From NCBI GenBank assembly GCA_963665045.2, contig CAXXJQ010000003.1:1178001-1242000 (forward strand): a stretch of 64,000 nucleotides of DNA. Reading direction: 5' to 3'. The notes beneath the pieces were generated by a model. The model did no database searches, was not told where the DNA came from, and worked only from the letters and a program-made list of their open reading frames with translations. Source of the DNA: JAFGRU01 sp016934985. Lineage in GTDB: Bacteria > Desulfobacterota > Desulfuromonadia > Desulfuromonadales > JAAYDE01. Shown piece after piece: positions 34,572 to 44,200 of the stretch (position 1 is the first letter of the stretch; every line of letters begins with the position of its first letter). The position numbers and the translations under genes were made by a program.

Positions 34572-35741
34572 TTACTGCACTTCGACGTAGGCACCGTTTT
34601 GAACCTGGTAGACGGAGAAACCTACCCCGATGGCATCCCCCTTTGCATCAAACTTGATGCTTCCTAAAGGGGTATCAACGGGCTCCGTTCTAAGCGCGGC
34701 CACAATCTTGTCATAGTCGGTGGAACCGCTTTTTTCAATAGCATTCACCAGCGCCAGAGCAGCTGAATAGGCGTTCAGGAAAAAGGCGCCAGGATCTTCA
34801 TTGTAAGCCTTTTTGTGTTCCTCAATCGCCTGAATAGTCAGGGGGTTTTTGGACGTGTCTTTGGGGCCGGTTGCGTAAACGCCCTCGGCATATTCGCCGG
34901 CTACCTTGATGAAGGTTTCATCCTTTACGCCGTCATCGGAAATGAAGGGAATGTTGATATCCTTTTTCTTCATCGCCGTAACAATCTTCGAAGCTTCGGG
35001 ATGGTAACCGCCAAAAATCACGCCGTCAGCACCGTTCTCCTGGATTTTTTTGACAATGGCAGAATAATCGAGCCCACCGGGAGTGACACCTTCAAAAAGA
35101 ACGACCTCAGCACCTTTTTCCTGCCCCAGGAATTCTCTGGCGAATTCAGCAAGGCCTTTACCGTAATCGCCTTTGTCGTGAATAATGGCGATCTTTTTGA
35201 GCTTGAGAGTATTAAGGGCGAAATCGACTTCCATACGTGCCTGGGCGTCGTCCGAAGCGATGGTCCGGAAAAAGTTGGGATAGTCGCCGCTCTGGGTTAA
35301 AGGAGGGTTGGTGGCAGAAGGCGACATGGTCACAATTTTACCGTCCTTGTAGATACTCAAAGCCGCTTTGGTAGCTCCACTGCAGATGTGGCCGATAACC
35401 ACGTTGGCACCGTCGTCAATAAGCTTGGTGGCGGCATTGGTAGCAAATTCGGGTTTGCAGGCGTCGTCCTGAACAAGGACCTCAATCTGGCGACCGTTTA
35501 TGCCACCGGCGGCATTTTTCTTCTTGACTACCAGTTCGGTCGCTTTGACGGTCGGGATGCCATAAGAGGCCAGGTCACCGCTATGGGCGCCTGCTACGCC
35601 AATCTTGATCGGCGGGGCAACGGCTTTGGCCGCTTTTTTTTCTTCTTTTTTACCGCAGGAGCTTAAGAAAACGGTAGAAAAAACCAAGGCCAGGGAAATA
35701 GCCAGAGTTTTAGTGAGCCATGCAAATCTGAATTTTTTCAT
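34572..35741 (-). CDS. livK: Branched-chain amino acid ABC substrate-binding lipoprotein (operon 2)
   Basis: 389-aa periplasmic-binding protein with signal peptide and lipobox FLSSC (Cys about 29), so probably anchored to a membrane. A Lys/Ala-rich linker (GKKEEKKAAKAVAPP) joins it to the type 1 binding fold (IKIGVAGAHSGDLASYG, VIGHICSGATKAALSIYKD, TMSPSATNPPLT, IHDKGDYGKGLAEFARE). It is closer to classical LivJ/LivK than the operon 1 protein. GAGAGGAGA precedes the ATG. First gene of a five-gene minus-strand operon. Confidence 0.94.
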   Translation of the reverse strand: MKKFRFAWLTKTLAISLALVFSTVFLSSCGKKEEKKAAKAVAPPIKIGVAGAHSGDLASYGIPTVKATELVVKKKNAAGGINGRQIEVLVQDDACKPEFATNAATKLIDDGANVVIGHICSGATKAALSIYKDGKIVTMSPSATNPPLTQSGDYPNFFRTIASDDAQARMEVDFALNTLKLKKIAIIHDKGDYGKGLAEFAREFLGQEKGAEVVLFEGVTPGGLDYSAIVKKIQENGADGVIFGGYHPEASKIVTAMKKKDINIPFISDDGVKDETFIKVAGEYAEGVYATGPKDTSKNPLTIQAIEEHKKAYNEDPGAFFLNAYSAALALVNAIEKSGSTDYDKIVAALRTEPVDTPLGSIKFDAKGDAIGVGFSVYQVQNGAYVEVQ

Positions 35742-35885
35742 GAACGTCTCCTCTCCAAATGTTTGCTGAAATCAAGGAACAATAAAAAAGGATGGCAAGG
35801 TGCCACCATTCAAATTAGTTGCGGCTAATGGCCTGGAATCAAATAAAAAAACGAAAACCTGGCTTCGAAATATTTTTTTAGGATT

Positions 35886-35915
35886 ACAATAGACAGACGG
35901 TTTAAGTCAAGTCAA
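35886..35915 (-). promoter_or_regulatory. Candidate promoter of liv operon 2 (minus strand)
   Basis: On the minus strand TTGACT (complement of 35910-35915), an 18-base spacer and TATTGT (35886-35891), giving a leader of about 145 bases before livK. A second overlapping TTGACT lies 5 bases on. Neither box is perfect. Confidence 0.35.
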
Positions 35916-35974
35916 AAGGGTGATTTCAGCGCCCGTTCCAGACTTTAAAAAACCTTCCTCAAGTATAACCCTGG

Positions 35975-36640
35975 TTACGCAAGGACCTTTTTCATTTCCT
36001 GAACGGCGAAGCTCGGATCGGGTGTGTCAAAAATAGCGGAACCCGCCACCAGAACCTCAGCACCGGCGTCGGCAATCTTTCTGGCGTTGTCAAGTTTTAC
36101 GCCGCCGTCAACCTCGATATCAATATGGGTCAGGCCCCTTTCCCCCAACAGGGCTCTAAGCCGTTTTAATTTGTCCAAGCTTGCCGGGATAAACTGCTGC
36201 CCCCCGAAGCCGGGATTGACGGACATGATGAGAATCAGATCGAGATCGCCGAGGACCTCCTCAATAGCACACAAGGGGGTATGGGGGTTGAGAGCCACAC
36301 CGGCCTTCATCCCCGCCTGGCGGATTGATTGGAGGACCCGATGAAGATGAACGCAGGCCTCGGCTTGAACGGTCAGGTAGTCCGAACCGGCAGCGGCAAA
36401 AACATCGATATACCTTTCCGGCTTTTCGATCATAAGGTGAACGTCGAGAGGTAACTTGGTTACCTTGCGCACAGCTTTTACAACCAAGGGGCCGATGGTT
36501 ATGTTAGGCACAAAATGGCCATCCATAACATCGACGTGAATCCAGTCTGCCCCCCCCTCGTCCACCTGGCGAACGGCCGCGCCAAGGGCAGAAAAATCGG
36601 CTGACAGAATAGACGGGGAAATCTTCCTTTTTTTATTCAT
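35975..36640 (-). CDS. rpe: Ribulose-phosphate 3-epimerase
   Basis: 221-aa TIM-barrel enzyme converting ribulose 5-phosphate and xylulose 5-phosphate in the pentose phosphate pathway. Motifs: PSILSADFSALG (residues 9-20), HVDVMDGHFVPNITIGP (metal and substrate, about 35-51), DVHLMIEKPERY, MSVNPGFGGQQFIP and EVDGGVKLDNA. All catalytic Asp/His positions look intact. It lies 31 bases after glpX on the same strand and is probably co-transcribed with it. Confidence 0.97.
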   Translation of the reverse strand: MNKKRKISPSILSADFSALGAAVRQVDEGGADWIHVDVMDGHFVPNITIGPLVVKAVRKVTKLPLDVHLMIEKPERYIDVFAAAGSDYLTVQAEACVHLHRVLQSIRQAGMKAGVALNPHTPLCAIEEVLGDLDLILIMSVNPGFGGQQFIPASLDKLKRLRALLGERGLTHIDIEVDGGVKLDNARKIADAGAEVLVAGSAIFDTPDPSFAVQEMKKVLA

Positions 36641-36671
36641 GGGATGACTCTCATTTTCTCAATCATGGGTT

Positions 36672-37688
36672 TTAATTAACAGCGATCCTTACAGCTTGAT
36701 TGATATCGACGTTCCCGAAAACATGCTCAGGGTTAAGCTGATGGACACCGCGGATGAAACGGATCGACCCGGAGAGAGCCCGGATTACAATACTCTGGGT
36801 GGTGACTCCGCCCTGACAGTCAAAATGAACCCCTTCGAGAAAAGGTCCGTCAGTTATTCCGGTGGCGGCAAAAAAGGCATCCTTGGAACGAATCATATCA
36901 TCAAGTTCCAGGACCCGGTCGATATCGGTGTTATTTATGGCTTTCAAGGCCTCGAGTTCATAATCTTTCTGCGGTGCTCTTCTCCCCTGCATGCCGCCGC
37001 CCAGGGCCTTAACAGCGGCAGCTGAAATAACCCCTTCAGGAGTACCGCCGATACCCATGAGAACATCGATACCGGTTTCCGGAACGGCGGCCATTAGGGC
37101 ACCCATGACATCGCCATCGGTCTGCAGGGAAACCCTGGCTCCTGCTTTGCGGATTTCCGCGATCAAACCCTGGTGGCGAGGCTTGTCGAGAACAAAAACG
37201 GTAATATCCGAAACAGAGCGGCGCAAAGCCTCGCCAATGCGGTGCAGGTTATCAGTGGCCGAGAGGCGAATATCAATAGCATCGCGGGCCTCCCGTCCAA
37301 CGACAATTTTATCCATGTAAAGCGATGGGCCTGGTTCCCACATGGCGAAACGCGGTGCCACTGCGATCACTGCGATTGAATTGGGCCGGCCATAGGCGAG
37401 AAGACGGGTGCCTTCCACAGGGTCAACGGCGACATCGACTTCCGGTGCTTGGCCTGAGCCAACCTTTTCACCATTATATAGCATGGGTGCTTCATCCTTT
37501 TCTCCCTCACCGATGATCACCACGCCGTTCATGGGGACGGATTTTAAAACCGACCTCATGGCGTCAACGGCAGCTCTGTCGCCACCTTCTTTGTCACCTT
37601 TACCCATGAAACGGGCGGCAGACAAAGCTGCCGCCTCGGTAACGCGAACCAACTCCATACCCAGGTTACGATAAACACGATCCGGCAT
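36672..37688 (-). CDS. glpX: Fructose-1,6-bisphosphatase, class II (GlpX)
   Basis: 338-aa class II FBPase of gluconeogenesis, removing the 1-phosphate of fructose 1,6-bisphosphate. Lithium-sensitive phosphatase-fold motifs: IIGEGEKDEAPMLYNGE (metal ligands, about residues 55-71), DVAVDPVEGTRL (about 85-96), GIGGTPEGVISAAA (about 190-203). No class I FBPase is seen in the window. It precedes rpe in a short minus-strand unit, separated from the upstream transporter by a terminator. GAGGAATC precedes the ATG. Confidence 0.97.
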   Translation of the reverse strand: MPDRVYRNLGMELVRVTEAAALSAARFMGKGDKEGGDRAAVDAMRSVLKSVPMNGVVIIGEGEKDEAPMLYNGEKVGSGQAPEVDVAVDPVEGTRLLAYGRPNSIAVIAVAPRFAMWEPGPSLYMDKIVVGREARDAIDIRLSATDNLHRIGEALRRSVSDITVFVLDKPRHQGLIAEIRKAGARVSLQTDGDVMGALMAAVPETGIDVLMGIGGTPEGVISAAAVKALGGGMQGRRAPQKDYELEALKAINNTDIDRVLELDDMIRSKDAFFAATGITDGPFLEGVHFDCQGGVTTQSIVIRALSGSIRFIRGVHQLNPEHVFGNVDINQAVRIAVN

Positions 37689-37835
37689 ATGATTCCTCCA
37701 AGCACAATCTGAAATGGTTCTAGAGAGCCGATTGGTTGCAGCATTTTAACAGGAAATATTGCTCAGGATGAAGAATTTTTATCGTTTATTGGTTTCGAAA
37801 AATTTTCCTTAAGAATTTTCCAGGACTGGAAAAGA

Positions 37836-37862
37836 AAAAGCCTGCCGAAAAGGGCAGGCTTG
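37836..37862 (-). terminator. Terminator after the OFA transporter (minus strand)
   Basis: AAGCCTGCC pairs with GGCAGGCTT around a short GAAAAG loop. Read on the minus strand, it is followed by TTTTTCTTTT. It isolates the transporter gene from glpX. Confidence 0.85.
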
Positions 37863-37891
37863 ATTAACAGGGAGGAAATAATTAAGGACTG

Positions 37892-39142
37892 TCAGGAGGT
37901 TTTTCCCCTCAAGGTCATGGTCAAAATCACACCGGCTATAAGAAGCAGACCGGCAGTTGCAAAAGAGTAGTTGTAATTGCCTGATTGAGCGTAAAGCATT
38001 TGCGAAAGACGGGACATGACGAAGCCGCCGACTCCCCAGGCCGTAAAAACAATGCCGTAGTTTATGCCGAAATTCTTTAGGCCCCAAAGGTCCTTGGTAA
38101 ATGATGGGATGAGGGACAGGTTGGTCCCGTAATTAAAACCGATTAAAGAGGCGAGAACCACCAGGAGAGTTGCGCTGGAGGATGTCCCGACAATGACGAT
38201 TCCTGCAAACATCAATAATGCCTGAAAACCGAGCATAATAGCCAGAGTTGCTTTGCGGCCGATTCGATCTGAAAGCATGCCGGCAACGATCCGTCCCCCG
38301 GCATTGCCGATGGCCATCAGGGCCACGACCAGAAAGGCCATGTCACCCATGCTGTTTTTGGCCATACCGGCGACACTGCCGATAACCATGAGACCAGCTC
38401 CTGAACCGACAAAGTAAATCAGCCAGAGTTTATAAAATGTACCGGTTCGGATCATTTCCCCTGCAGGGATGTTGACAGCTGCAGACGCTGTGTTTGAGTT
38501 GCCGGCGACGGCGGCAAGTCCTCCGGGCACGTAACCCTCGGGAGGGTTTCCCAGAAACATGGCCAGGACACAAACAACGGCCAGGAAGGCAATGCCGAAA
38601 AACAGCATGGAGCCGGTTATTCCCCAGAGCCCCAGAAAATATTTAGCCAGAGGGGCGATATAGACGGATGCCAAACCGAAACCCGATACGACCAGTCCTG
38701 CTATGAGGCCTGTTTTAGCCGGGGGGAACCATTTCAAAGCGGCAGGGGTGGCGGCAGAGTAACCAAAACCGATCCCGGTTCCGGCCAGTACTCCAAAGCC
38801 GAGAATCCAGGCCAGATAACTGGTTGTTTGTGAAACCCAGATAAAACCTGCTCCGACAAGAACCCCGCCGATCAAAGCCGTAAAACGGGGGCCAAAACGG
38901 TCCTGGCATTTTCCGGCCAAAATCATTGAAAAAGCAAAGACCAGGCAGCAAACGGAATACGGGTCGTTCAAGGACTCAAGGTTCCAGCTAAATGCTCCGG
39001 GCCCGCCGGTCTCAATGGAATCTTTAATATAGGCCTTGAAAATACTCCATGTATAGAGAATACCCAGGGCCAGATTGATCCCGGTTCCGGCAAAAGTCAC
39101 TACCCATCCTCGGTTTTTAACATTCACGGCATTTACCATCAA
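37892..39142 (-). CDS. MFS transporter, oxalate/formate antiporter (OFA) family
   Basis: 416-aa major facilitator with 12 predicted TM segments. The opening RGWVVTFAGTGINLALGILYTWSIF is characteristic of the OFA family (oxalate:formate, pyruvate or other monocarboxylate carriers). The MFS loop motif appears as GMLSDRIGRKATL (about residue 280) and the first half has GKCQDRFGPRF. The substrate is a guess: a monocarboxylate would suit this organism. A perfect inverted repeat lies about 150 bases upstream of the start. Confidence 0.9.
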   Translation of the reverse strand: MMVNAVNVKNRGWVVTFAGTGINLALGILYTWSIFKAYIKDSIETGGPGAFSWNLESLNDPYSVCCLVFAFSMILAGKCQDRFGPRFTALIGGVLVGAGFIWVSQTTSYLAWILGFGVLAGTGIGFGYSAATPAALKWFPPAKTGLIAGLVVSGFGLASVYIAPLAKYFLGLWGITGSMLFFGIAFLAVVCVLAMFLGNPPEGYVPGGLAAVAGNSNTASAAVNIPAGEMIRTGTFYKLWLIYFVGSGAGLMVIGSVAGMAKNSMGDMAFLVVALMAIGNAGGRIVAGMLSDRIGRKATLAIMLGFQALLMFAGIVIVGTSSSATLLVVLASLIGFNYGTNLSLIPSFTKDLWGLKNFGINYGIVFTAWGVGGFVMSRLSQMLYAQSGNYNYSFATAGLLLIAGVILTMTLRGKTS

Positions 39143-39290
39143 AATGCATTCTCCCTGTCACGAATATATGGTTCAATTCATTAAAAATAAAACATCGTTT
39201 TAAATAATTGTCAACTGAATTATTTGGAAGGGAAAATATAAATTTGGATTTAATAAAATTGTTGCTGAAACTTCACAAGCATAAAGCTCG

Positions 39291-39317
39291 GTTTGGAATA
39301 TTGAAAACATTCCAAAC
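39291..39317. promoter_or_regulatory. Perfect inverted repeat between recD and the OFA transporter
   Basis: GTTTGGAAT (39291-39299) and ATTCCAAAC (39309-39317) are exact inverse complements with a 9-base spacer. No T-run follows on either strand, so it is not a simple terminator. It lies downstream of recD and upstream of the transporter gene and could be an operator. Confidence 0.4.
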
Positions 39318-39382
39318 AAGACCGTATATTAAAAATCGATTAAAAAAAAGGAGGTCAAGGTCGGATATAAAAAAACTGATTT

Positions 39383-41227
39383 TCAATCTGGATGGAGTGC
39401 AGATGCAATACCGGAACTGCGGGAAATTCGCCGGGATACGGCCTCAATAAAAACCGCTTGCGGGGTCAGAAGATCGATTTTCTTCCGCGCCCGGGTAATA
39501 CCTGTATAAATCAGCTCTCTGGTGAGAAGGTCGGAGCACCTGTTTGGCAGGATGAGAAGAATATGATTGAATTCTGAGCCCTGACTTTTATGGACTGTCA
39601 TGGCAAAAGCGCTTTCATAGGCGGGTAGCCGGGATGGCGATATTTTTCGCAATTTTCTGTCAGGTTTTGGGAAAAAAGCATCGCAGCGTCCTTGGACCGG
39701 ATCATAAAAAAGGACACCGATATCGCCGTTAAAGAGGCCGAGACGGTAATCGTTGGCGACAATCATGATCGGCTTGGTGGCTGCACCTTGCCCCAGGCGG
39801 GCGACAATGCCGGCTTGTATAAGTTCTAATTCGATACCGGAATTAATGGCCTCAACGCCGAATGGTCCCCGACGCATGGCGGAGAGGATCATGAATTCTC
39901 TGAATCCTTCAAGGAAATCCTCGGGATTTTTGGCACTATAGAGTTTTTCGAAATATGAGGCGTAAAGGCCAATAAGACGTCGGGCAAGGGATTCTTGTAC
40001 CTGGTCGGGGAGCCGTGAACAATCGGGCTGAGTTCCGCTATCCAAAAGAGCAAGGGCCTGGCGCCCTGCCCCACTGTTGACTAAACGACTGAGTTTGGCG
40101 ATACCGCTGTTATCCGGGAAACGATAATTTTTCTGCAGCACGACGATGGAATCGCTGAGAATGTTTCCTGAAGCCTCCTTTTTCCCAATAGCAACATCTT
40201 CACCTGAAAATTTTTTTAAATAACTGCTGAATTCAGGGCTGAAATGGTTTCCCGAAGTTCCCTGGCAAAGATCGTTGAAAACCGCCCCGGCCTCGACGGA
40301 GGCCAGTTGATTCTGGTCACCCAGGATTATAAGGCGCCCTTTTTCAGGCAGGGCGCGCATCAATTTAACCAGTAATGGCAGATCGATCATGGACCCCTCG
40401 TCAACAATTACAATATGGTAAGGGAGGGGATTACCTCGCGTGAAAGTGAATTCGGAAGAATGGGGACGGCTTCCCAGCAGCCGGTGAATGGTTAAAACCT
40501 CTTCGGGGATGGAATTTACGGCATTGCAGGGATTAAGACGTTCTTTCCAGTTTCGCAGTGATTCCTGAAGGCGGTTGGCCGCCTTGCCGGTGGGGGCAGC
40601 CAGGGCTATGCGCAAATTGTTGTTACGGTTTTCCTCCAGGAGCAAAAGCAGAATTTTAAAAATTATACTGGTCTTGCCCGTGCCGGGGCTGCCCGATATG
40701 AGGCAAAAAGGTTTCAAAAGAGCCGTTATGGCGGCAATTTTTTGCCAATCGGGTTGGCCTGGGGAGGAGGATTCCGGAAAGAGTTCTCCTATCAAGCTTT
40801 GGAGCTCCGTCTGGTCCTTTGGAAAGGTAATAGCCGAAGAATAACCCTTAACGAATTCAATAAGTTCCCTTTCATAGTTCCAGTAACGGTTAAGATAAAG
40901 CCGCGACTCTGTCAGAACCAGGGGTTTGTCTTCCCCGGGTTTGCCGACAATCTCAAAAGAACCAAGCTTTTTTGCCCAGCTATTCGTATTGGGTGTTTCA
41001 AGGTAATTATCAATGTCATTATCCAAGGGAAAACGGTGCTGGGAAAAATCCTCCAGGGGCAGACAGATATGGCCATTTGCCGTCTGCCAACTGACCAGGG
41101 CGGAAGCCAGCCACAGATCCGGTTCCGGAGGGTCCCCGCAAAGTCCTGCAATAAAATCGGCAAACCTTTTGTCAAGAGGGCTTAAAACCTGGGACAGGGG
41201 TTCTGAATAGACTTTAAATGAATTCAT
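39383..41227 (-). CDS. recD: Exodeoxyribonuclease V alpha subunit RecD
   Basis: 614-aa 5'-3' helicase subunit of RecBCD. Order: N-terminal RecBC-contact domain (about 1-150), superfamily 1B helicase with Walker A SGSPGTGKTS (about residue 180), Walker B HIVIVDEGSMID, GDQNQLASVEAGAVF and the C-terminal FAMTVHKSQGSEF motif with TRELIYTGITRARKKIDLL. The length matches E. coli RecD (608). It begins 11 bases after recB and ends the operon. No standalone RecD2 features (long N-terminal HhH) are seen. Confidence 0.96.
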   Translation of the reverse strand: MNSFKVYSEPLSQVLSPLDKRFADFIAGLCGDPPEPDLWLASALVSWQTANGHICLPLEDFSQHRFPLDNDIDNYLETPNTNSWAKKLGSFEIVGKPGEDKPLVLTESRLYLNRYWNYERELIEFVKGYSSAITFPKDQTELQSLIGELFPESSSPGQPDWQKIAAITALLKPFCLISGSPGTGKTSIIFKILLLLLEENRNNNLRIALAAPTGKAANRLQESLRNWKERLNPCNAVNSIPEEVLTIHRLLGSRPHSSEFTFTRGNPLPYHIVIVDEGSMIDLPLLVKLMRALPEKGRLIILGDQNQLASVEAGAVFNDLCQGTSGNHFSPEFSSYLKKFSGEDVAIGKKEASGNILSDSIVVLQKNYRFPDNSGIAKLSRLVNSGAGRQALALLDSGTQPDCSRLPDQVQESLARRLIGLYASYFEKLYSAKNPEDFLEGFREFMILSAMRRGPFGVEAINSGIELELIQAGIVARLGQGAATKPIMIVANDYRLGLFNGDIGVLFYDPVQGRCDAFFPKPDRKLRKISPSRLPAYESAFAMTVHKSQGSEFNHILLILPNRCSDLLTRELIYTGITRARKKIDLLTPQAVFIEAVSRRISRSSGIASALHPD

Positions 41228-41238
41228 TTAAAAAAATT

Positions 41239-44200
41239 TTATTCCCTCCGGAAAATTTTTTCCAGATGTTCAATGGTCTCTAACTTCGGGCGAGTCGTAT
41301 AAATACCGTATTCAGTGGAAATATGCGGATCGATTCCGCGCAGAAAAAAATAGAAGACCGAGCCGAAATGATGGTCGTAATCATAGTCGGGAAGGCGTGT
41401 GCGCAGAAACTTATGTAAAGCCAGGCAATAGAGGTGATACTGAAGATGATAAAGTTCACGGTCCATAACCGCCTGAAGGTTTCCCCGGTTGTAATCTTCC
41501 AGGCTGTTGCCCAAAAAGTTGGATTTCCAGTCAATTAGGTAATAGCGGCCCTGGTATTCAAAAACCAGATCGATAAAACCTTTAAGAAAACCCTGTAATC
41601 GTGCAGAAAAAACTTGTCCGGCTTTTTCAGGGAGGGAAGGACCGGGTGTTGAACTGAACCCGTTTTTTATGAGCGAATTCAATTCAATTGATGAAATTCC
41701 ATTTACGGGAAAATGGAATTCCATTTCGGTCAATCTTCCGGGAGTTTTTAAATCCCTGAGGCAAAATTTTGATGCTCCGTACGCCAGCGGAGCCGAGGCA
41801 ACCTTGGCGAGCATGGCGAGAACAACGGGCGTCCATTGTTCCGCATCAAACTGGTAACGGTGCAGCTCCTCCTGAACCAGGGTTTTGGTACCGGTTTGAT
41901 CTTCCAAAGAAAAGTCAAATTTTTCAAGAATGCCGTGAAGGCAAAGCCCTGCCTTGCTGCCACGCGGGAAAGAAAAAATATCCGCCGTTTCGTTTGCCAT
42001 CATTGCCATGCTGGCAGCTGGAATTGGTTCCTCGGCTGAAAATTCCTCGGCTCTGTCCCGGCTTTCATCATAAGTGGTGGCTCCCCTCGCGAGGGAGGTA
42101 AAACTGGTGAGCTCCCAGCCCCTATCGATCCGCCCTGAAAATTCGGCAGCTTGAAAATGAGCTGTTTCAGCCTCAACTTGAGCGGGCCTGGCCCCATGCA
42201 TTACCGGCGCCTCGGTCACAAAAATATCGCCCCCCGCGAGTTCCGCCCGTTTTTCGATGTCAGCCAGCAATTCCTCGTCGCTTCGGAGCGAAAAATCAGG
42301 GAATACTCCGTCAAGGCTATTCCCCAATGTTGCAGGCCGGGAATGAAAAAGATAGGCAAGGGCTGAGGACTCCGCCCCTTTAAAGGCACCCCAAGCCACA
42401 TAGCAGCGGTGCTTGGATCGGGTCAAGGCAACGTAGAGAAGGCGCAGGTTTTCAGCAAGGGCCTCTCTTTCCATTATTTTTCTGCGTTCTTCCAGGCGTG
42501 AAGAACCCATATCGAGACAATAGCGGTTGTCTGCCTCGGGATCGTGGAAAAATACGCCGTGCTTTTCGCTTTTCAGACCATCCCACGAGTATGGGCAAAA
42601 GACAACGGGAAAGCCCAGCCCTTTGCTGTGATGAATAGTGATGACATTTACGGCTTGGCGGTCGGTTTCGAGGCGAAGCTGATACTCATCTTTCTCGGGC
42701 CGTTCCTCTATCTGGGCGGAGAACCATTTCACCAGACTTTTTACCCCGAGGTGTTTGGTCACAGCGGTATGATGGAGTATTTCCAGGCAGTGGATCAGAT
42801 TGGTCAACTGCCTTTCGCCGTCCCAGCGGGAGAGAAGACGAAGGCGGATCTTTTCGCGGCGCAGCAGGTCCCCGGCCATGGCAATAAAACCCTGCTCTTG
42901 CCAGAGGGTCAACCAGTTGTGAAATCTTTCGACCTGACCTTCCCATTGCTCCTCGTTTTCAAAAAGGTCATAAAGATCAGGCCAGGTCAGTCCGAATAAA
43001 GGACTGGCAAGCGCTGCCCGAACCGCCCTTTCACTGCCGGGATCTGCCACCCCTTTGAGAACCTTGAGAAGGGTTTCAGCCTCCCGGGTGGCAAACAGGC
43101 TCTCATTGCTGTGAATCACCGCTGGGATCCCTATTGCCCGCAAAGCGTCACGAATCAGCAAAGCTTCCCTGTTGCGGCGCACGATAACGGCCATATCGCC
43201 GGCCTCAAGGGGCCGGTCTCCCAGGGTGACTCTGCCTCTTTGCGCCTTGTCCAGCAAATTGCTGATTTCCCCGGCAACCGCCTCCGAAATTCTGCAATCC
43301 GCTGTTTTACGGTCAATAACACCGCTTTCTTCCTGACGGCGAAAGAACCAGATTTGCATTGGATCTGAGATGGGGCGACCATCTTCCAGGAGGTATCCAT
43401 CCAATTCGGCCCGGGCGGCGGCTATGGATTCAAACTTGATCTCTTCAAATACAAAAGGGTTCCGGTGAGGTCCGAAAAGGGCGTTGATGCTATGAACCAG
43501 TTTTGGCGCTGAACGCCAGTTGCGGTCGAGCACCATTTTCCGTGCATGGCGACCGGCCTTCATGTAGGTAAAAATGTCGGCACCGCGAAAACTGTAGATG
43601 GCCTGTTTCGGATCACCAATCAGAAAAAGCAGGGATTCCGGCTTTGAGTACAGGGTATGGAAAATCTTATATTGGACCGGGTCGGTGTCCTGAAACTCAT
43701 CAACCAGGGCAACGGGAAACTTTTCGCGGACAACACGGGCGAGGAACCCGCCGCCTTCGTGCAGAGCGTCTCTAAAATCACTTAAAAGATCATCGAAAGA
43801 CCGGATATTGAGCCGCGATTTTCTGGCCTTCAATTCGGAGCGTGCAAAGTCAACCAGGTCGTTTTTAAAATACAGGGTGAGGACATCCAGAGCATCCAGG
43901 AGTGCCTCGAGGCTTTGGGAAAATTTCGAGCAGGCATCGAAAAATAGGTGACCAAGTGGTTCGCATCCTTTTTTGCAGGCTTTGGTGATATTCTCAGCGT
44001 GGAATTTTTCGCGACTGGGCCAGTCCTGGAGAAAGTTCCCTGACTTGAGGAAATCATCCGTTTCAGTTATCCAACCGGCCAGGCGAGCGGTTGAATAGGA
44101 GCGACGGTTTAAACCGGGGTCCTCTAAGAGAAGATGGTGGATCCGCCTTTTTTCCCCGGCCCAGATTTCCACCAGGGTCTGAAATCCGGAAGAGGCCTCC

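Noticed and set aside
39208..39450. 80-aa plus-strand ORF between recD and the OFA gene
   Set aside because: Uses a TTG start, is basic and low-complexity and runs into recD antisense; spans an inverted repeat instead.
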